Under the pieces are notes generated by a model. That model was not told where the DNA came from. It worked only from the letters and a program-made list of their open reading frames with translations, and made no database searches. Below, piece by piece: positions 23,428 to 30,737 of a stretch of DNA of 31,715 nucleotides. Origin of the DNA: CAYLLT01 sp964591605 (GTDB lineage: Bacteria > Planctomycetota > Phycisphaerae > UBA1845 > PWPN01); the NCBI GenBank assembly GCA_964591605.1, contig CAZQEN010000042.1, positions 1 to 31,715 of the forward strand. Direction: 5' to 3'. The translations under genes and the position numbers were made by a program. Within the stretch, counting starts at the first letter, position 1, and each line of letters begins with the position of its first letter.

Positions 23428-24009
23428 ATGCCCAGTGCCCGCAGCCAACAGGCCCGAACCTATCTCGAATCCCAGCTCGGCGCCGGCGCCTTCCGCGATC
23501 CCGTCGAAATCGCCCTCTTCGATGAATCGCCGCTCGAGGGGGAGGGCCCGGTCAGCGTTCTGGCCTTCGAGGCCGCCGTCGGCGGCGGCCCGCCCGACCA
23601 TTACCACGTCGTCGTCGGCCGGACCGTGCCCAACTACTACCCCGCCTGGGGCCTGTCCGCCGAGGAAGTCTACAACCTGCACATCGGCACGCGGTTCATG
23701 CTCGTGCTGGAGGTCACGTCATCTGCGCCGCAGGATGCCCCGGCCGACCTGGAGTCGCGCGCCGCCGCGGAATTGGCGCGGATCGCCCCCGGCGAACCCA
23801 TCGCAGACTTCCGCGCGGTGGCCGTCTTCCAGGTCGAGAGTCAACAGCACTTCGTCGCCCGCTGCCGCATCGGCCCCGAGGACGTGTATCTGATCCTGGG
23901 CGACCTGCCGCTGGGCATCTACCGCCGTGTGGACCTCGCGCCGCAGGTCGTCTACCGCCTGCACCTGGGCCAGGTGCTCCGGATGGAGGAGGAGGAAGTT
24001 GAACGATGA
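23428..24009 (+). CDS. Hypothetical cytoplasmic protein, unassigned
   Basis: 193 residues with no signal peptide or membrane segment and a glutamate-rich end (RMEEEEVER). Beta-alpha content is suggested by PVSVLAFEAAVG, HYHVVVGRTVPNYYP, VYNLHIGTRFMLVLEV and two later segments FRAVAVFQVE and QQHFVARCRIGPEDVYLILGDLP. The segment beginning LGDLPLGIYRRVDLAPQVVY resembles a second copy of the earlier GLSAEEVYNLHIGT region, which could mean an internal duplication. No family is recognised; Planctomycetota contain many conserved proteins of this size. It converges with the DUF971 gene across a strong palindrome. Confidence 0.75.
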   Translation: MPSARSQQARTYLESQLGAGAFRDPVEIALFDESPLEGEGPVSVLAFEAAVGGGPPDHYHVVVGRTVPNYYPAWGLSAEEVYNLHIGTRFMLVLEVTSSAPQDAPADLESRAAAELARIAPGEPIADFRAVAVFQVESQQHFVARCRIGPEDVYLILGDLPLGIYRRVDLAPQVVYRLHLGQVLRMEEEEVER

Positions 24010-24057
24010 GTCCGGACGGCGGATGGTTGAGGGGCGGGCGTCTTGGCCGCCGCAATG

Positions 24058-24132
24058 GAGCCCGAAGCGCAAGCGAGGGGTTTACGGAGGCGCTCGCCGG
24101 TCGCGCGAACCCCTCGCTCGCGCTTCGGGCTC
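24058..24132. repeat. Large inverted repeat (GCAA/GCGA family) between convergent genes
   Basis: Left arm 24058-24082 begins GAGCCCGAAGCGCAAGCGAG; right arm 24108-24132 is its reverse complement with a single mismatch (24 of 25). The 25-base loop itself contains CGCTCGCCGG. It sits exactly between the ends of two convergent genes, so it could end transcription from both sides, or be a mobile palindromic element that settled in a safe place. The core is shared with the 16-kb tandem repeat. Confidence 0.9.
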
Positions 24133-24145
24133 GATCAGCGTGCCT

Positions 24146-24460
24146 TCACCCCTGACACCGCTCGCACGGACACAAGGCAGCCAGCCGGTCCCATGTGTAG
24201 ATCCCCGTGTTGTGCCCGTCGCTCCACTCAATCCGGATCGCGTAGTTGCCCACCGCTTCCATCGATTCGATGTCGATGTCCTCCGGGATCGTGTCGGGAT
24301 TGAGCGTGCGGATGCCGGTGTTCTCATCGACGCACCCCGCGCAGGCGCACTCGCACCGCAGGTACTGGGTCGGGTAGCGCCCGACATGGTCCTTGCTCCA
24401 GGTGATCTGCACGATCCGGTCTCTGGCAAAGTAATCAATCCCGCGCGGCTGAGACGCCAT
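24146..24460 (-). CDS. DUF971 (gamma-butyrobetaine-hydroxylase-like N-terminal) domain protein
   Basis: 104 residues, the usual size of stand-alone DUF971 proteins. Hallmarks: the start around W-S-K-D-H with YLRCECACAGCVDENTG (33-49), then a beta-rich GNYAIRIEWSDGHNTGIYTWDRLAALCPC (71-99). W-S-D-G-H-x-x-G-I-Y is the family signature. Seven cysteines suggest zinc or iron-sulfur binding; in some bacteria DUF971 sits next to Fe-S assembly genes, but the biochemical role is not established. The start overlaps the end of the zinc-ribbon membrane gene by 26 bases, so the two are likely coupled. Confidence 0.88.
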   Translation of the reverse strand: MASQPRGIDYFARDRIVQITWSKDHVGRYPTQYLRCECACAGCVDENTGIRTLNPDTIPEDIDIESMEAVGNYAIRIEWSDGHNTGIYTWDRLAALCPCERCQG

Positions 24461-25361
24461 CGGTCACCTCGTTTGCGCCCCTGTTTGTATCACCAGCGCC
24501 CGCCGACCGCCCGCCCACCTCGTCCCACGTGAACGGCCGGCCGCACTCCGGGCATCGCAGCAACTCCAGCCCCATCAATGAATACCCACAACCCGGACAC
24601 AACGGCCCGGCTTCCCACGTGATTCGAAGCCGGCACGTCAGCAGCAGCCAGACCGTCGCCCCAAGCGACCTTCCGCTCAGAACTCTCCCCTCGGCGACCA
24701 CTCCGATCAACAGCAGAAGGCTGAACGCCATCCCGAACACGATCCCGGGGTAAACCAGAAATAGTTTAAGACCACTCCGGACCATATCCGCACCGAGGGC
24801 TGCCGACCAGTATCCAAACCAGAGCACCTCGCAAACGGCCGCCACGAAGCACCCAAACAGATAGCGATACGGCCCGAGCCGAAGCGATGCCAGAAGCCCG
24901 GCCCCTGCACAGACCGGCAGCAATCCCAGCATCATACCGCCGAAGATGAGCTCTCCTGCCGATGCCCCACCACTCTGATGGACCTCGTAGACGGACAGGA
25001 CGACCACTCCAAACGCGGTCGCGCAGCCGATGCCAAGAGCCACCCGCTCGCCGATCTGCGCCAGGCGATCGCATCGCCGTAGCTGCAGCACCGTGTTGAC
25101 CGCGATCAGAAATCCAATCAGGTAGGCGACGAATACAACAAAGAAGGCATTGATCAACCCCTCCGCCGACCCGTCGCGCATGGCATCCGCCACCTCCCGC
25201 ACCGGGACGATGTCTTCGTTGCAGCCCGGCGCCGCCGGGACGAAGAAGCACGCCGCCAGCCCAATACCCGCAACGCAGCGCAGAATCCGCCAGCGCCACG
25301 CGCGCCTCCACAGAAACGCGGGCAATTCACCCACCGAAATCCGGCCGCGCCCACGTGCCAT
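24435..25361 (-). CDS. Multi-pass membrane protein with C-terminal zinc ribbon
   Basis: 308 residues. About six or seven hydrophobic helices lie between residues 25 and 245 (for example ILRCVAGIGLAACFFVPAA, INAFFVVFVAYLIGFLIAV, LFLVYPGIVFGMAFSLLLLI). The soluble tail carries CPGCGYSLMGLELLRCPECG (255-274), a four-cysteine zinc ribbon (Cys255, 258, 270, 273). This C-x-x-C-G-Y-x-L-x-G-L...C-P-E-C-G pattern is a familiar motif in Planctomycetota membrane proteins and supports the taxonomic guess. Function unknown. The downstream DUF971 gene starts inside its last codons, and it begins 98 bases after the SDR stop. Confidence 0.85.
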   Translation of the reverse strand: MARGRGRISVGELPAFLWRRAWRWRILRCVAGIGLAACFFVPAAPGCNEDIVPVREVADAMRDGSAEGLINAFFVVFVAYLIGFLIAVNTVLQLRRCDRLAQIGERVALGIGCATAFGVVVLSVYEVHQSGGASAGELIFGGMMLGLLPVCAGAGLLASLRLGPYRYLFGCFVAAVCEVLWFGYWSAALGADMVRSGLKLFLVYPGIVFGMAFSLLLLIGVVAEGRVLSGRSLGATVWLLLTCRLRITWEAGPLCPGCGYSLMGLELLRCPECGRPFTWDEVGGRSAGAGDTNRGANEVTDGVSAARD

Positions 25362-25459
25362 ACGGGCCCTCCGGTACTCGGTTCCCTGGGCGGGTGGCAG
25401 GCCTGCTTCACGAAAGCCCTGCTGGTGCCGCGGGTTCTATCCAACGCGTTCCGACGGTT

Positions 25460-26236
25460 CTACAGCGTCCGCAGATGGAACCCCCCGTCCACGTTGAACA
25501 CCTCACCGGTGGAAAAGGGGAAGTCGCCCCGGGCGATCGCCGCGACGGCCCGGCCCACGTCGTCAGGCTGGCCCCAGCGCCGAATGGGCGTCAGCCCCCC
25601 CGCAATGAGCTGGTCGTACTTCTTGTGCACCTTGGCGGTCATGTCGGTGGCGACGATGCCCGGCCGGATCTCGTAGACGCCGATCCCATACTCCGCCAGT
25701 CGCGCCGCCCACAACGCGGTCGCCATCGAAACGCCCGCCTTGGCCATGCAGTACTCCCCCCGGTTGACGCTCGCCGTGTAGGCGCTGATCGACGAGATGT
25801 TCACAATCCGCGCGCTGGGGATCACCTTCTGCTCGAGCTGGCGGATCATCATCCGGGCGACCGCCTGCGTCAGGAAAAACGGCGCCTTGAGGTTCACCCC
25901 CATCACGAGGTCATAGCTGGATTCAGGCATCTCCAGCACGTCGATCCGCTCCGGCGGCCCGATCCCGGCGTTGTTGACCAGCAGGTCCAGCCGGCCCAGG
26001 TGCTCCATGCAGTAGTCCAGCAGCAGATCGCGATGCTCGCGATGGGCGATATCCGCCTGGCAGATCTCGGCCCGCCCTCCGGCCTTCTCGATCAGGTGCC
26101 GCGTCTCCTCGGCCGCATCGTTATTGCTGTTGTAGTTGATCAGAACCGTGTAATCCTCGCGGGCCAGCGCCAGGCAGATGCCGCGGCCGATGCCTCGCGA
26201 GCCGCCCGTGACCAGGGCAACCGGGTTGCTTTCCAT
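25460..26236 (-). CDS. Short-chain dehydrogenase/reductase, FabG-like (3-oxoacyl-ACP reductase type)
   Basis: 258 residues, ATG preceded by GGGAG. Classical SDR signatures: TGGSRGIG (10-17, NAD(P) binding), NNAG (88-91), catalytic Ser149, Tyr162 and Lys166 in EYCMAKAG, and a C-terminal VFNVDGGFHLR like the FabG-type V-D-G-G. NADP preference is suggested by Asn-Tyr-Asn-Ser after the second beta strand. Candidate substrates are 3-oxoacyl chains or sugar/polyol ketones. The family label 3-ketoacyl-ACP reductase is often given to such proteins without proof. It lies downstream of bioA across a heptad-repeat region and upstream of the zinc-ribbon membrane gene. Confidence 0.92.
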   Translation of the reverse strand: MESNPVALVTGGSRGIGRGICLALAREDYTVLINYNSNNDAAEETRHLIEKAGGRAEICQADIAHREHRDLLLDYCMEHLGRLDLLVNNAGIGPPERIDVLEMPESSYDLVMGVNLKAPFFLTQAVARMMIRQLEQKVIPSARIVNISSISAYTASVNRGEYCMAKAGVSMATALWAARLAEYGIGVYEIRPGIVATDMTAKVHKKYDQLIAGGLTPIRRWGQPDDVGRAVAAIARGDFPFSTGEVFNVDGGFHLRTL

Positions 26237-26634
26237 GCGATGCTCCCATCCTGCAAAGGAGAAAAGTCAAAGTCGAAAATCGAAAGTCGAAAGTCGAAAC
26301 AAAAAACGCGAAAGCAGCAAAGCAGAACAACGGGAAATCCAGGCCTGCGTCAATGGCCTCGTGCCACAAACACTCAGATTCTTCGTCCCCTGCACGAATT
26401 CCTGGGACGACATCATCTCAAATCTCAATCTCAGATCTCAGATTCGGTTGCGGGCAACGCCCGCGCCAGGCATCCGGCATCCAGCATCCAACTTTCGACT
26501 TTCGACTTTCGACTTTCCCCTTTCGCCTTTCGCCTTTCGACTTTCGACTTTCCCCTTTCGCCTTTCGCCTTTCGACTTTCGCCTTTCGCCTTTCGACTTT
26601 CGCCTTTCCCCCGATTGTCACCCAGCGGCGATGC
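26237..26634. repeat. Heptad-repeat region between bioA and the SDR gene
   Basis: 398 bases with no gene. The left end carries GTCGAAA-type heptads (26272-26299). The right end (26493-26611) is 17 uninterrupted heptads of TTTCGAC, TTTCGCC or TTTCCCC, exactly 119 bases, including a perfect 35-base duplication (26500-26534 and 26535-26569). Left and right arrays are complementary, so the region is an imperfect large inverted repeat. Between them ATCTCAA/ATCTCAG heptads appear at 26415-26441. Arginine/lysine-rich or phenylalanine-rich frames across it are artefacts of the repeat. Confidence 0.9.
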
Positions 26635-28137
26635 TTATTCCAGCCCGTCCACCCATCCCTCGCCCGCCTGCGGCACCACCTCGTTGATGCATCGTTCGAC
26701 GACGTGCATCAGGCGGTCGAGGTTCTCCATCGCGATGACCAGCGGCGGCATGATCACGAGCGTGTCGCCCAGGGGCCGCAGGATCACCCCGTACTGCCGG
26801 GCGTGCAGGCAGACCCGCGCCCCCACCTGCATGCCGTACGCAAACGCCTCCCCGCTCGCCTTGTCCCGCACGATCTCGATGCCCGCGATGAACCCGCATT
26901 GCCGCACCTCGCCGACGTGCGGGTTCTCCCCGATCCGCCGCAGATGACTCGCCAGCCGCTCGATCTTCGGCCGCAGCCGCCTCAGCGTCTCATCCTTCTC
27001 GAACACATCCAGCGAGGCGAGCGCCGCCGCGCAGGCCAGCGGGTTGCCCGTGTAGGTGTGGCCGTGGTAGAAGGTTTTCCCGCTGTCGATCGGCCCCAGA
27101 AACGCGTCGTAGATCGCCTGCGTCGCCAGCGTCGCCCCCAGCGGCAGATACCCGCCCGTGAGCCCCTTGGAAAGACAGAGCAGGTCCGGCGACACGTCCT
27201 CATGCTCGCAGGCCAGCATCCGGCCCGTGCGGCCAAAGCCCGTCGCCACCTCGTCGGCAATCAGCAGCACACCGTAACGGTCGCACAGCGCGCGGATGCG
27301 GCGAAGATGCCCCCCCGGCGCCGTGATGATCCCCCCGGCGCACTGCACCAGCGGCTCGACGATCACCGCGGCATACGCATCGGGCGACTCGCTGAGCAGA
27401 CGCTCGAGTTCGTGGATCGTGCGGTCGCAGCATGCCGACGAGCCGCAGGTTGGGCCCGTGGCTCCGGCTTCCAGCCCCTCACGCTCGGGCGGGAGGCTCG
27501 AGAAATCGGCGGCAGACTCCACCGCGCCTCTACCCCGTTGGGGACAGCGGTAGCAGTACGGCGACGGCACGAAGTCCGTCTCGAACAGCAGCGGCCGGTA
27601 GACGCCATGGAACAGGTCGATGCCGCCCATGCTGACCGCCCCGAGCGTATCGCCGTGATACGCGTTCCCAATTGCGATGAACCGGCTCCGCTGCGGCTGA
27701 CCCCGGTGATGCCAGTACCCGTACGCCAGTTTGCAGGCCACTTCCACACTCGTGGATCCGTCGTCGGAGAAAAACACCTTCGTCAGGCCGCGGGGCGCGA
27801 GGTCGACGAGCCGCCGGGCGAGCTGGATCGCCGGCGGTGAGGCGAGACCGAGCTGAGTGGAATGGGCGATCCGCCCGAGTTGGCCGGTGATGGCCGCATC
27901 GATCTCCGCCCGGCGGTGGCCGTGAATGTTGCACCACAGGCTTGAATGTCCGTCAATGTACCGCCGGCCCTCGGCATCGATCACGAACTCCCCTTCACCG
28001 GCCACGATGATCAGCGGGTCGTGCCGGTTCCAGTGACTGTGCTGGGTGAAGGGGTGCCAGAGATACCGGCGGTCCTGCTCACACAGCCGCGCTCGTTCGA
28101 GCGCTGACCACTCCGGCAATGTGGGCTCTTCGCACAT
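26635..28137 (-). CDS. bioA: Adenosylmethionine-8-amino-7-oxononanoate aminotransferase BioA, with internal insert
   Basis: 500 residues from the ATG at 28137 (an upstream TTG at 28161 is possible); typical BioA is about 430-460. It converts KAPA to DAPA in biotin synthesis with SAM as amino donor. Signatures: LWHPFTQH (26-33), GHSSLWCNIHGH (63-74), SDDGSTSVE (125-133), AYHGDTLGAVSMGG (159-172), EPLVQCAGG (261-269), DEVATGFGRTG (295-305) and Lys324 (SKGLTGG), the PLP lysine. The loop between CYRCP (195-199) and CGSSACC (231-237) is about 24 residues longer than in relatives, filled by residues 200-230, which are Gly/Glu/Arg-rich. The insert is in frame and may be a translated repeat. No other bio gene is nearby. 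Confidence 0.93.
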   Translation of the reverse strand: MCEEPTLPEWSALERARLCEQDRRYLWHPFTQHSHWNRHDPLIIVAGEGEFVIDAEGRRYIDGHSSLWCNIHGHRRAEIDAAITGQLGRIAHSTQLGLASPPAIQLARRLVDLAPRGLTKVFFSDDGSTSVEVACKLAYGYWHHRGQPQRSRFIAIGNAYHGDTLGAVSMGGIDLFHGVYRPLLFETDFVPSPYCYRCPQRGRGAVESAADFSSLPPEREGLEAGATGPTCGSSACCDRTIHELERLLSESPDAYAAVIVEPLVQCAGGIITAPGGHLRRIRALCDRYGVLLIADEVATGFGRTGRMLACEHEDVSPDLLCLSKGLTGGYLPLGATLATQAIYDAFLGPIDSGKTFYHGHTYTGNPLACAAALASLDVFEKDETLRRLRPKIERLASHLRRIGENPHVGEVRQCGFIAGIEIVRDKASGEAFAYGMQVGARVCLHARQYGVILRPLGDTLVIMPPLVIAMENLDRLMHVVERCINEVVPQAGEGWVDGLE

Positions 28138-28305
28138 GGGATCCAGCCCCGGCCGATGCAAGGGGGGGAAGTGCGCGGGCCGCCACCAGCAGTCGCTATG
28201 CCACGCGCCCGTCCCGTGGGATGTCTCAGCACACTAGTCGATGCCGCATCCGTGTCAACGACACCCAGCGTTGCCCGCCGGCCCATGCGCCGCTAAGGTT
28301 CGGGT

Positions 28306-30087
28306 ATGGGGCCCGATTCCCGACCGCATCTCAATTCCAGCACCTGCAGATCGGCTCTGCCCGCGCTCGCCGCCGTCATCGCTGTGCTGCTCAGCGGTTG
28401 GGCAGCCGCGCCCGCGCAGGCGCTGCATCCCGGCGACCTGCTGCTCGTGTGCAACGCCGAGCTGCCCGTTTCGTGTGAGCTGGCCGAGTATTACGCCCGC
28501 GTTCGCAGCGTCCCGGCCGCGCAGATCTGCCGCGTGCGCCTCGACTCCCGCCCCGAAGAGATCTCCGCCGCCAGCTTCCAGCTCCGTCTGCGCGACCCCA
28601 TCCGTACATTCCTGAAAGAACGCGGACTGGCCGACAAAGTCCGCTGCCTGGTCACCTTCTACGGCCTCCCGATTCGCGTCGGGCCGATCGAAGGCACGCT
28701 ACAGGACAAGCAGCTCCTCGCCGATCTCGAACGGCAGGCCGTCGACGCCCTCGACGCGCTCGAGAAGGCCATCGCCCGCATGGACGGCCTGGGCAAGACC
28801 CAGGGCCGGCGCCTCGCCGCACGCAAACCCACCCTGCAGGACCAGGCTTCGATCGTGCGCGACTACTCCCGCGTCCGCCGCGAAACGCAGGAACGGCTTC
28901 AACCCAAGGCCACCTCCCCCGAGGGAATCCGCGATTTCCAGACATTCGTCCAGATCATGCGGGAAATCGAAGGCTCCGCCAGCATCATCGAGCAGATCCA
29001 GGTGGTGGGCGGCCAGCCCGGCGACGAAAGCCGCCGCAAGCTCGAAGCGGCACGCCAGGAGGTTCGCGCCGCCGACGAGCGGATCATCCGCGAGGTGGCC
29101 CGCAGCGTCACCGATCCCGGGCGCAGCGAACTCCGCGAGCTCGCCCGCCAATACCGCGGATGGCTCGGCCTCCTGCAGGTGCTCGACGGCGACATACAGC
29201 GGCTGCGCACCGATGAGACCGGCGCCTCGGTCGACAGCGAGCTCTCCATGCTCTGGTATGACGACTACCCGCGATGGCGCTGGGTGCTCAGCGCGCTCGC
29301 CTGGACCCACCGGGCAGCCCAGACCCAGCGGCAGCTCTCGTCACCCGTCCCGACAACCCCGATGCTGATGGTGTCACGCCTGGACGCCTCCCGGCCGGCC
29401 GTCGTCCAGCGCATGATCGACGACGCCCTCGCCGCCGAGAAGCAGGGGCTCGTGGGCAAGGTCTACCTGGACGCCCGCGGCATCTACAAACAGGATCAGA
29501 CCGGCCAGTACGACGCCAGCCTCCGCGACCTCGAACTGCTCATCAAACGCAGCACCCCCCTCGCCGTCACGCTCGACACCAAGGCGGAGGTCTTCGAGCG
29601 CGGCGCCTGTCGCAACACCATGCTCTATTGCGGCTGGTACAACCTCCGAAAGTACGTCGATTCGTTCACCTTTGTGCCCGGCGCCGTGGCCGTCCACATC
29701 GCCAGTTTCGAGGCGGTCAGCCTCAAGGCCCCCGCTGAGCAGGGCTGGTGCACGAATCTGCTGGACGCGGGGGCCGCCGCAACCATTGGGCCCGTCGCCG
29801 AGCCCTATCTCCACGCGTTTCCGCTCCCCCGGGAGTTCTTCGGCCTGCTTCTGACCGGCCGCTTCACCCTGGCGGAATGCTACGCCTACACAAACACTCT
29901 GAATTCGTGGATGATGATGCTCCTGGGAGACCCGATGTACCGGCCGTTCGCCGCCCGGCCGTTGCTGGCCGTGGAGCAGGTCTTCCCGGCAGAACAGATA
30001 CCGCCCGAGTTTCGCACCGCAGCCCCCGGCAGCATGCCGACCACGCGGCCAGGCGCGACCGGACCATCCGGCCCGCCCGGGCGATAA
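28306..30087 (+). CDS. TIGR03790-family secreted protein
   Basis: 593 residues. Residues about 14-39 form a signal peptide (CRSALPALAAVIAVLLSGWAAAPAQA). The N-terminal segment HPGDLLLVCNAELPVSCELA-EYYARVRSVPAAQICRVRL and later VRCLVTFYGLPIRVGP match the pattern of TIGR03790, a family of unknown function seen in Planctomycetota and some Proteobacteria. A central charged, coiled-coil-like part (about 125-280) separates it from a C-terminal part with PMLMVSRLDA, GLVGKVYLDARGIYK, MLYCGWYNLRKYVDSF and GAAATIGPVAEPYL, recalling cysteine-peptidase-like caspase/gingipain strands, though catalytic residues cannot be fixed. It is divergent from bioA and followed by a hairpin repeat. Confidence 0.8.
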   Translation: MGPDSRPHLNSSTCRSALPALAAVIAVLLSGWAAAPAQALHPGDLLLVCNAELPVSCELAEYYARVRSVPAAQICRVRLDSRPEEISAASFQLRLRDPIRTFLKERGLADKVRCLVTFYGLPIRVGPIEGTLQDKQLLADLERQAVDALDALEKAIARMDGLGKTQGRRLAARKPTLQDQASIVRDYSRVRRETQERLQPKATSPEGIRDFQTFVQIMREIEGSASIIEQIQVVGGQPGDESRRKLEAARQEVRAADERIIREVARSVTDPGRSELRELARQYRGWLGLLQVLDGDIQRLRTDETGASVDSELSMLWYDDYPRWRWVLSALAWTHRAAQTQRQLSSPVPTTPMLMVSRLDASRPAVVQRMIDDALAAEKQGLVGKVYLDARGIYKQDQTGQYDASLRDLELLIKRSTPLAVTLDTKAEVFERGACRNTMLYCGWYNLRKYVDSFTFVPGAVAVHIASFEAVSLKAPAEQGWCTNLLDAGAAATIGPVAEPYLHAFPLPREFFGLLLTGRFTLAECYAYTNTLNSWMMMLLGDPMYRPFAARPLLAVEQVFPAEQIPPEFRTAAPGSMPTTRPGATGPSGPPGR

Positions 30088-30122
30088 GTAGGAGCGCAGA
30101 TTGACTGACACTGCCCAACAGG

Positions 30123-30191
30123 GTGGCATGGGCAGCGTACTCGCTGCCCGTGTTTCACGCGCACGGGCAATGAGCACATTGCCCATGCCAC
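30123..30191. repeat. Paired hairpin repeat (GTGGCAT-bounded)
   Basis: 69 bases bounded by GTGGCATGGGC and GCCCATGCCAC. It contains two hairpins, GGGCAGCG-TACT-CGCTGCCC (30130-30149) and GGGCAATG-AGCA-CATTGCCC (30165-30184), each with a perfect 8-bp stem. It starts 36 bases after the TIGR03790 stop and is the same style of element as 13568-13669. The remaining bases up to 30356 hold nothing recognisable. Confidence 0.85.
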
Positions 30192-30356
30192 TTCGGGCAA
30201 ACGTTTCTGCGCTCCTGCTTGGACTCCGGGGCAGGCCGCAGGTGTTGACGACGACCGAAACAGGCGGACCCCGGCCCCCGCGCTGACGGCCCGGTGTTCA
30301 TCCGGCATCCGGCGCGCGATCGGGCACGACCGGCATCGAGGAGCCAAAGAGAGAAC

Positions 30357-30548
30357 ATGCAAGTACGATTCAAATGCCCGGCCTGCAAAGGCACGCACAT
30401 CGCCGACATTCCCGAAACGACGATCCACATGACCTGTTCGCGCACGAACAAGGCCCTGCAGCTCCGCCTCACCCCGGGCGGCGACGTGAAATCCGCCATC
30501 CTCGGCGCCGACGGCGTCGAAGAGGTCGAAGAAGAAACGGAGGAGTAG
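30357..30548 (+). CDS. Small 63-residue CxxC protein
   Basis: The ATG at 30357 has GAGGAG about 12 bases upstream. The protein starts MQVRFKCPACKGTHIADIPE, a CPAC knuckle, with one more cysteine at 27 (HMTCSRTNKALQLRL) and an acidic end (DGVEEVEEETEE). C-x-x-C, a later Cys and adjacent histidines could bind zinc, like the N-terminal ribbons of many planctomycete proteins. Beta-strand alternation in KALQLRLTPGGDVKSAILG fits a tiny zinc-ribbon fold. The frame could be read back to 30294, but that part lacks a ribosome site. No family is recognised. Confidence 0.65.
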   Translation: MQVRFKCPACKGTHIADIPETTIHMTCSRTNKALQLRLTPGGDVKSAILGADGVEEVEEETEE

Positions 30549-30557
30549 CCTCCCCAA

Positions 30558-30606
30558 ATCTCAGATCTCAAATCTCAAATCTCAAATCTCGGATCTCAGA
30601 TCTCTC
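30558..30606. repeat. ATCTC heptad array, seven units
   Basis: Seven 7-base units, ATCTCAG, three ATCTCAA, ATCTCGG, ATCTCAG, ATCTCTC, directly after the small CxxC gene. The same units occur at 26415-26441 inside the bioA/SDR heptad region. Confidence 0.9.
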
Positions 30607-30670
30607 CACCTCCGCGCCTCTGCGTGATCTTCTCTCCCCGCGTTTCAGGCTACCCCCGCGCAGTACCCTC

Positions 30671-30737
30671 CGTGAGCGTGGGCACGAACGCCGCCCCATC
30701 CCGTCGCGCAGCGCGGGATGGGGGACTGACGCTCACG
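30671..30737. repeat. Palindromic repeat, CCCCATCCCG family (copy 2)
   Basis: Outer arms CGTGAGCGT (30671-30679) and ACGCTCACG (30729-30737), inner perfect 10-bp stem CCCCATCCCG / CGGGATGGGG (30694-30703 and 30714-30723). The right outer arm contains the stop codon (30733-30735) of the DHH phosphoesterase gene. The inner stem matches the element at 5040-5066. Confidence 0.85.

Noticed and set aside
24058..24132. Insertion-sequence end or attachment site
   Set aside because: The inverted arms flank only 25 bases and no transposase or integrase gene is present; a palindromic repeat explains it better.
26493..26611. Possible CRISPR array
   Set aside because: Units are seven bases without spacers, so it is a simple heptad array.
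26418..26621. Lys/Arg-rich 67-aa frame in the heptad region
   Set aside because: It is a direct translation of period-7 repeats and changes with copy number; no ribosome site.
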